64,000 nucleotides of DNA from Lepas anatifera (taxonomy: Eukaryota; Arthropoda; Thecostraca; Lepadidae), in the NCBI GenBank assembly GCA_034440635.1, contig JAOTON010001533.1, positions 132,001 to 196,000 on the forward strand, in the 5' to 3' direction. The notes beneath the pieces are model-generated. The model did not search any database and was not told the DNA's origin. It saw only the letters and a program-made list of their open reading frames with translations. Below are positions 55,804 to 64,000 of this stretch, piece after piece. Position numbers and translations under genes: made by a program. Numbering within the stretch: position 1 is the stretch's first letter; each line of letters opens with the position of its first letter.

Positions 55804-57010
55804 TTAACCTTCGCCCGGGTGGGGGGTCTTTTTAGACCCCCCCTCGGGTTTTTCCATAGCGATCAAAAACGGCGGCGGGCAGCGGTGCCAATCTTAGTCT
55901 AGCTGTTTCTTGATCATTTTTACATCTTTCCTGAAAATTTTAGCCCAAGGTCATATCAGGTCAGGTCACCAGGCCAGGTGAAGTGATCTCACCTCAAAAA
56001 ATGTTTAGGACCGCATAACTAAAAGAGAGGTTAATCGATCAAGTTCAAACTTATACCAAATATTGGGCCCACCAGGAGCTACAACATTTGTTCCGGGATT
56101 TTTTTATATTGGTGACCTAAGGTCATGTGCAGAGCATGACCTCCCCATTGTAAATACATGGAGAAAATCACGAAATGAGCTTTTCTCAGTAAGTATGGAT
56201 GGAATCAACTTCAAACATCGGTTACGATTTGATCTTAGCCCATTTCTGAAGTTTATGCCAGAAATTTTGACTTGTGACCTTTAAAAGGTCACTTTAGGTC
56301 AAATGAGCATTTTTTGGTGTTTTACTCTATAAATTTAGAATAAACTAGGATAGAACTTTTATTTTGTCACCGAAGTGTTTGTATAGTCACTTCAAGTCAA
56401 ATGATATATATCATTACTATACCAGTTCAAGTTGGGTGGGACCGTTGACCTGGGTCAGGTCAAATTCCTAAATGTGACCTGACATAGGTATTATATATCA
56501 TTGACGATTCGTATTGACGAGAGGAATTGCAATGGTCCATCAACTATGGCTGTATCTTGTTTGGTTTTGAAGTTATTAGCGAAAAAGTAAACGCCCTTAT
56601 GCATGGGTGGCTATGGACATTCCCAAGAATATGCCCAATATTTAGTGACCTGTAGCTCCCTAGGCTTTGACCTGACACGAAAATGAATGCCACTGCAATG
56701 AAAGCGCATCTCAAGAGCTTTCGAATGGTGTTAGAAAAATGTTTCTAGCTATCATAGTTTCTGAGATATATGAGGTTTTCTTAGTACACCTCATATTAGT
56801 GATTTTGACCTATTTTGACCTCTGGTGACCTTAATATTGACCTGACAAGAAAAATGACTGAAATATTTTCGATATAATTTTTGAAGAGCTTTCGATTGCC
56901 ATTTTGCGCTTTTCTCTAGCTTTCGTAGTTTTTGATATCGTGGGGGGTTCTTTTTTAGCCCCCCCACCAGGGCGAAGGTGGCCCGTACCCGCCACCGGGG
57001 CAAGGGTTAA
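55804..57010. mobile_element. AGGTCA-rich TTAA element, inverse copy of 6538-7707
   Basis: TTAA at 55804-55807 and 57007-57010 flank ccttcgcccgggtggggggtc and gtacccgccaccggggcaaggg. The body is the near-complete reverse complement of 6538-7707, sharing aacttcaaacatcggttacg and ggtggctatggacattccc. The hairpin block near 55868 reads aaaaacggcggcgggcagcgg. Non-coding. Confidence 0.83.
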
Positions 57011-58671
57011 AGACGCAGCTTAGTCGCCGGCTCCGTGTGGTGGGTGTATTAGCCAAAAACACTACGTTTGTACCTACTCGTGTTTATCTATGGCCTACAT
57101 GAACAGGTTTATCGTTGCACAGAACATTACCAGATCACACGCCAATTTGACATCACGACAATTCGGAGATTTTCTTATCTCTAAAAGATGATAATATTAT
57201 AATGCAAAATGTGAAGATTATTAGCCATTGTTCAACAGAAATCAGGACAAATCCATTATTTTCGATAAAGACTACCCCTAAAACCACTCCAACATGGAGT
57301 TGCATTACGGTGCTACGTCCGTACATTTCCTTTAAGTAATCCCTAAGATCATCTGACTAAAGAACGGTGTTTTAGTTGTGTGAAGATTTTTACCAGAAGA
57401 TCAGCCAATCAGTGCAAATTATTTAAACCTGATGGCTTATGTTCGTGTAGCATCTAATTATATTCTCCTTGTCATAGCGTGATGCCCTGATGCCTACACC
57501 GAGTCGCTGGGTAGAGAACAAATACTGATGTTGAAATACTTGATTAAAACTGAAGCCTAGGGCGAGCCGGGAATTTAATGAAAGGGAGATGTATCCACAC
57601 CGTGTGCTTCCACATAGCACGTGGCCTCCACGTACCATGCTGCGAAACATGCTCGCTTCACATTAGTTTTTCGTTTTAATCAGCCCTGCCTCTGGTCATG
57701 CAAGCTGTAAAATAGTGTGTTCTGTTTAAGCCTACTGTCAAAATTATGTCACTTAACTTCTTTTCCCAACCGTTTTATTATCATATTACTGCGCTTCAGT
57801 ATACATTTATTAGCTACAGGGGAGGAAAAAATATTAAAACTGTTGTCAGCCAGAAATTCATATGAGCAAAACTGTCGCACCAAGCATAAGCTGCATGCTG
57901 GTACAACACAACATGCAAAGCTTGGAAAGTCGGTTGTAGATCTGCCTAAAACTCCAGTTAAGCCAAGTTCCTTACCATGTTATAGTCACTAACACTGATA
58001 TTTTGTTCTATTTCTTACATATATGGTTCACCGACATTTGGAATATGATTTAAGCACATTTTTAAGAAGAAACTTTGTGTATTTCAAACGAATATTTAAA
58101 GGAAACTTTAACCACTGGTTTTATTACTGAAGTAAAGCTTCTCAAAATTTTACAGAGTGCAGCTAAACCAGAACAGGGGCAGCCCATTGTATTTCCTGAT
58201 GGCCTGTTGAGTTTTTTTCGAAGGGAAGATAACACCTTGGAATAATTCAAAATTTTAGTGCTTCTAGGGACAATCCATAGTGAAAATAATGAATTTGGCC
58301 CATTTCTGCAAAAAAATGGTGACTGATATTTCAATAAAAATAATTGGTAGGGCTCAACTATGCATCAACTGCCAGTATTATATGGCGTTACTTGGACTAA
58401 TATTTGGTTATATTTTGTTTGAATTAATTTTCCTCTGTTAGTAATGAAAAGTATTCAAATCATTATGATATAAAATTGGTCCTCCATGAGCTGGCAATGC
58501 TATTTACCAATTTGATTTGAGCCAATAATAAATATGAATGCAAACAAACCTTTTTAGCTAAAAGAGGTCACCATTAGGAACCAAAGCAACATATATAATT
58601 TCTTCTCTTTTTCTTAAAATATTGGAACATATATTTTGAACTTAAACACAGTCAGTAGGCAGGTTACACAG
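57011..58671. other. AT-rich DNA, nothing recognised
   Basis: No gene, element end or RNA motif is supported in this segment. Confidence 0.45.
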
Positions 58672-59711
58672 TTAACACGCGCCCCGCTGGCGGGCAAAAT
58701 TTCCCCCTGGTTTTTCCCAGATAACGCAAAAATGAAGAAACGCAGAGCAACGAAACTTACCGTATCTTATCCCCGATCAATTTTACGTATCTGACCAAAT
58801 TTTGTAGGTCAAGTCATTTCAGGTCAAGGAGCTATCTAAGGTCAAGCGATCCTACCTCAAAACCTAAAATTCACGAGTTTGAAGCGGCGCCTAATTAATG
58901 TCTGCCAATTGATCAGTTTGAACCTTTCACAATATGATGAGGTCATTAGGGTCTACAAATCTGCTGTCTAGGAATTTTGATATTGTTGACCTAAGGTAGG
59001 GTCAATTTTTTGGTCACCCCATTATAAGTCTATGGTGCAAAATTGAAAGGGCTGGTTTTCAGTAAAAACTGGATAGATAAAGCTGAAAACCGTCAAAACG
59101 TGTATGCTTACTACGATCTTGACCATAAAGTTGAGCTTTTGATCATCTGACCTCTCAAAGGTTATGTAAGGTCACAGGAACATACAGTGATTGTTTTGCC
59201 AATAACTCCTCACTGAATTGAGATAAAGCTCCTATTTTGCTTGCATTGTGCTTATATTGTCACAGGACGTCGATTGATATGCAACATTACCATACCAGGT
59301 CACCCTGTGACCCGGACCTACCTCGAGGTCAGGTCACTCTCAAAAATTGACCTAGCAAGGTCATATTATACATCATTCGATTTACCATGATGAGAGAAAT
59401 CCAATGATGCGTACATATTTTCTCTAGCTCCGCTGAGTAAATATCTAGAGGGGGAGACGTACACTGCCCTGTTTTAAGCCTATGGAAACTTCGTTGACCT
59501 ATGTTGACCTCAATATTAACCTGACATAAAAATACTTCTTATAAATGTCCTTTGTCTCGTCCAGAGCTTTCGAACGCCGTCCGTAATTTTCTTTAGCTTT
59601 CCTGGGCAACGAGATACGAAGGGGGGGAACGCCCCCCAACGGCGGGGCACGTCATGTCAGGAACCCCAGCGGGGCGCGTCATGTCAGGGACCCCAGCGGG
59701 GCGCGTGTTAA
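58672..59711. mobile_element. TTAA element, GCGCCCC-end family, copy 2
   Basis: TTAA at 58672-58675 and 59708-59711 flank CACGCGCCCCGCTGG and CCAGCGGGGCGCGTG. The body matches 24673-25696. Near the right end a unit beginning ggggcgcgtcatgtcagg is present twice, while copy 1 has it once. Non-coding. Confidence 0.87.
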
Positions 59712-61979
59712 TAATCTGGTTATGCATAACCATGTACAATCAACAGTACCAATGGTATTTTTAGAGTTTGGGCTTTAAGATGACCAAAAAAAGATATATA
59801 AAAATGTTCCCTCAGCACGTGCAGTAGGGTTGAGCATAACATAACTTGCCTGAGATTGTGTCGTAAAGTGTAAACATGACCAGGCAGGACAGGGTCGATA
59901 GGTGTAAATTTCTTCATTTTTCTGCAAACAGTAACACCTTGGACAAATGAAATGGTAATCAAGTGGTTTCTTGGGATCTTATATCACATGGCTTGCTCAG
60001 TTAAGATCATATTGAGAGGGTGTCATGTTCCCTTTAAACTGGTCTTGAGAGTTCCCACATTTAAGAACTAGCATGGGTCAAGTAGCCCATTATTGGGTAA
60101 AGTGGTTATTGGGATGCTTGTTACAATTCCCTGCGCGGCAACTCTCCAAGACCCGGAGTGTCAAATGCTGCCCAAACAGGTGCAGATCCAGCAGGTTACT
60201 TAGTGGGAAGCCAAGCCCATCCCATGAGAAACATGAGAATAGGTCAAGTATACTTTAGTATACGTTCTATAGAAAGTACTGACTGACGGAGTCAATGGAT
60301 AGAATTTAGCTGGTGCAGCAAATAAATTTTGCACTATCAATTAGATACCTTGCAAATGAACAAAAACAACCAAAATAGTTGTATTCATGAAGAGTTCCCC
60401 AATTGATCAATTATGAAACACTAGTTGGCTAGGCAACAGGCCAGAAGAGGGTTTGGACCCTTTTAATGCTTTGGGGTCATGGCCGAATCGGCATGGAAGG
60501 TTCTGCACAGCATGGCAGGTTTTGACAAGAGCTCACTGGGGCAGCCTTGGGGAAGATCAACCAGTTTCGGGCAGCTTTTACTCTTTTTGGGGCAGTTAAG
60601 GAAACTTTGAATTGCTCTCCGATCCATTTATATTTCTTCCCTTAGCAGTGTGCGATCGCAGATTGCTGCTGTACGAGGGCAGTACGAAGATACCTACATG
60701 TACGAAGGCAAACATGCCGCATTCTATTTTGAGCACTTTTAGCAAGTTCCGTCCAACACTGGGACCCAAAGCGGTACTTTCCAGTCTTCTGCTATTAGTA
60801 TCATTTAGCTAAAACAATTTTCACACGCCGACCTACTCGATGAATTAAGTTATAGGCATTTACAAACGACATAAGGCAACGGAAGTTTGAGGATGTTGTT
60901 CCAGGCACTCTTGCAAAAATCCGAGAGCTTTTGTTTCCAGACATTTTTTCAGGAAATACCAACTGGCCTTGAAAAATACCCAAGATAAATGACGTAAAAA
61001 AATGCAACGAATGTGCTATTATTGCCTTATTCTTGGTTATGACAATTTTAACTCACGTGTTTTAATCCCTTGCGTCATTTGTCTTCGGTAATTTTTGACA
61101 AAACACCTGGCATCAAAAACTCTCGGATTTTCGCAAGAGGAACACCCTCATACCAAGGCCTTTACCATACTCAATGTTTTTTGACAGCAAACAGTGACTT
61201 CAGTGTTCAGATTTGCCGTCGGGGCTGGCCATGCCCTTTATATCCGGCAAGTCTGGCTGTCGCCGATTGTCACTGTCGCATCCACTGCCAGGGTCATTGC
61301 TGACCGCAGCGCTGCTGTAGAAAAACAGCAAATGAACGTGACTACTAATTAGACAATTGTAATTCACTTATTTTATTCGCCAGAAAGTCTTAGCTATTGA
61401 ATCGTGTATCGTGACATAGGCGGATCAAGGATTTCCGATCGCGTGGAAAGGGGGCGTATAAGCTGGGGCGCCATCGGGGCCATGAGGATGCCTTTTTGTA
61501 CGGAAAAAACCCTATTGTGGGGGCGTGATACCTGCATACTGAAGGGGTGAGAGTCGGAGAGGCATCTTAGGTGGCACCATCAATATTCCAGGGGGTCTGT
61601 GACCATTTCAGATAGAGGCAAAGGTTTATGGAAGTGTGTGGGGGGATATCAAGTGCCCCTTGCCTTCTGGATCTGCCTGTGTATCGAGATTTTTAGCAGC
61701 GTAAAGACCGGCTCCCTGAGAACTTTTTTTTTTCTCGGCGGCTGCTGGAGTTCCGATTTGGTAGACGTTATTTTTCGCACTGAATATTTTCACTAGCCAA
61801 GTTCTGTCGCAAGCCCTGGTTGGCGAGTTGGCGGCTTTTTCCACCCCTGATTAGCTAAAAGCAACAAGATTCCGTCAATGTTCTAATTAGCACTTTCATA
61901 TTTTTTGTAACAAATACAGTACCGTCAGTTATCAGTTATGTTTGAACATGCCCTTTGCCTCACTTTCTCTAATTTTCCA
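59712..61979. other. Unassigned DNA with a spaced inverted repeat
   Basis: Segments near 60908-60932 and 61118-61145 are inverted copies (cttgcaaaaatccgagag against ctctcggattttcgcaag). A CAGTGGCGG-like solo end (ataggcggatcaaggat) lies near 61418. No gene was identified. Confidence 0.45.
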
Positions 61980-62370
61980 TTAACCCGCGCCCCGGTGGAC
62001 CTCCGAGCCACTTTCGCCCTGGTGGGGGGTGTTTGAACTTCCCCTCGAACTCAGCCCCTATGCGGGATAGCAAAAAAAAACGCGAAAGCTGGCGGATAGC
62101 TCATAAAAATTAATGAGGATATTATATCAGTCACTTTTTAGTTCAGGTCAATATTTACGTCATGACAGGTCAAAGAAGGTGGCATTTTGAGTAGAGTTTT
62201 TGGGGCTCTAGCATCTTACAGATTTGAGTTAGAATCATTGTTAGGCACCATTCGCTTCCTCGTGTCATGGCAAATCGAATGATGTATAATATGACCATAC
62301 TTGGTCAAAACACAAAAATGTCGTACTTCAGTCAGGCAAGGTCACTTTTTAACCTAGCATAGTCAATACT
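61980..62370. mobile_element. Truncated AGGTCA-rich TTAA element
   Basis: TTAA at 61980-61983 is followed by cccgcgccccggtggacctcc and a ggggtgtttgaa block, matching the left end of 54525-55528. The match stops near 62370, where unrelated sequence begins. Confidence 0.7.
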
Positions 62371-62809
62371 CCACTACTCCGCCATCTGCAGAGTTTCCAA
62401 ATGATACCGGAGTACCAGGAGTGGTTCCCATAACAAAAAACAAACAAACAGAGAAGCGGGTAGCGGACTCAAAAGACTTCGAAACCGCTACCGCTATCGA
62501 CAGCCTGTTATGGGACAGAGACCCAAATAAATTAGGAAATAGAGATTGAAAGAAATGTTTTTGTCCAGTAAAAAAAAACAAAAACAGTTGAATGAATGTT
62601 TTTGTTGTGTGTTAGTTTTGTCATATCTTGCAATGAAATTGATGATTCTGCTAATAACTGCTAAAATGGTCAATAAAGGTGATGCGCACATAACCAGTAG
62701 TTTCAAACATTGATAGGTTTTGGAGTGGTGGGGCGAAGAGCATGATTATAAGTTGACAAGGTATATACTGGCCTGTCTCCTCGAATCCTTGATATAAAGT
62801 GCACTTAGA

Positions 62810-62855
62810 TCATATATTCGGGCACAGCCCTTCGTCAGAATCAGGAAGATCAAAT
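62810..62855. repeat. Possible Penelope-type leader remnant
   Basis: The text attcgggcacagcccttcgtc followed by agaatcagg is like the leader at 26895-26945. Nothing of the coding region follows. Confidence 0.35.
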
Positions 62856-62919
62856 CTCAAATTATCAGTCATAGTGTAGCCAGACCTCGAAGACATTACG
62901 TTTCTCACCACTCAATGAT

Positions 62920-63264
62920 GCACCAAACCATGACCAAAGCAACGCCACGTTCAATGCCACTTACCTGAGAGTCGCCAGCCTCATGGCCCAGCTCCGCGAC
63001 ATCGCTGCCGAATACATCACCATGGACTCTTCAGTGTTGGGTCCAGCCACCCTGCACGCCCATCCAGCTACCACTGCGCCGGGTCCGAGGCAGACACCTG
63101 TCCGACCCGATCCGGCTCTATTCAGGGTCAACGCTCGCTGGACCCCGAGGCGGCGGGCCCCTCCCCGCCCCCATCGTCCGGCAGACCCACGTCAACGACG
63201 CAGTCAGCTGAAAGAAACGAATTCCAGGCATCCGCCAGGTATTTGCCGTGGCCGTCTCGGCTGA
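62920..63264 (+). other. Possible coding segment, unassigned
   Basis: The plus frame reads NATFNATYLR then MAQLRDIAAEYITMDSS, which looks protein-like, and then turns Pro/Arg-rich. On the minus strand a consensus CTCAG-gtaagt donor lies at about 62966. The two readings exclude each other and neither has a recognised domain, so no product is given. Confidence 0.25.
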
Positions 63265-64000
63265 AACTAAGAGGAGGATTGCAGCTAAGAGGAGGATTCT
63301 ACCGGCGCCTGGAATGTCTGCTGAGGAAGAGCTTCAATGCTAGAATATCTTGCGAATGTTAAGTAGATACTGAGATGCATAACAAGTTGTTTTCAGGCCT
63401 TGTATGAATGGTTCTGAGTCAAGCAAATTTAAAACATGTCGTACGCTTGAGGATAGTGGGGTATTGGCTTAGCTTTATCCGTGAACCGCGACAGACTTGG
63501 GGGAAAATAGAATACTGGTTGAGCTGCACATTTGAGTGCGCCAAAGAGAAAATATCCATGTTTTTTATAAACTCATGTAAGGAAACACGTTGCATATCTT
63601 TAAAAGAGAGGAATACGTTTTACAAACCTCAACTGCGCTAGTACTTCAATTAGGTGCACGATCACGGGACGATTAGGTACACGAGACATTGACGGGAGAA
63701 GTACACTGCACGCAGAAGCTGGCCTCTGCCCGCTGGAGACCCTTTTTTATTCAGCAAACGGTGATTTTTGGGCCAAACGAGGTATTAGTCAAGGATTCTT
63801 GGATGCTGCATAATACAGATTATCTGTTCAAATATCGTAGAAGTGACACATTCTCGTCGAAGAGAACTTTGCGCTCACAAGGGATTGGAGATAATAAACC
63901 AGTATTGCAGTGAGTGCAGAAAACTCACTCATTAATTAGCTATACCAAAAACTCGTGTATTTAGTTATATAAAACATTATTACATAATACTCGAATCAAC

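Overview
The window is eukaryotic (animal) nuclear DNA. Its only clear host gene is an intron-rich, minus-strand gene for a secreted serine protease. Eleven exons can be joined with consensus splice sites and matching phases between positions 41695 and 2705; the 5' end of the gene was not found. The predicted chain (626 visible residues) runs: end of a signal peptide, acidic linker, six-cysteine CLIP-like knot, CUB domain, a second CUB-like half carrying a TQIxC motif, a charged linker, and a chymotrypsin-fold protease domain with all three catalytic residues. A CLIP-like knot plus CUB plus protease is a layout known from arthropods, so an arthropod (perhaps a crustacean) is the best guess. 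No species can be named from the sequence alone.

Layout. 1-2050: an old TTAA-flanked repeat interrupted by a hAT-type MITE and a tRNA-derived SINE. 2705-10107: the exons of the protease domain, with a degenerate tandem array (5395-6350) and two TTAA elements between them. 11210-12114: another TTAA element, then G-rich tandem repeats. 15035-17760: a decayed Penelope-like retroelement behind a long perfect hairpin. 18124-21552: linker and CUB exons. 22172-26771: a large inverted repeat with about 0.76-kb arms, holding a TTAA element and a SINE fragment. 27979-30960: nested TTAA elements. 33285-41695: N-terminal exons, with GIY-YIG retroelement debris between them. 46165-53043: an almost intact two-ORF non-LTR retrotransposon. 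53367-64000: more TTAA elements and mostly unassigned DNA.

The strongest repeat signal is a group of non-autonomous DNA elements that share TTAA target duplications, GC-rich terminal inverted repeats, a short GC-rich hairpin near one end, and bodies full of AGGTCA/TGACCT, the nuclear-receptor half-site. The host gene has spread over at least 39 kb largely because its introns have collected these elements. Nothing prokaryotic (operon, CRISPR, rRNA) is present.
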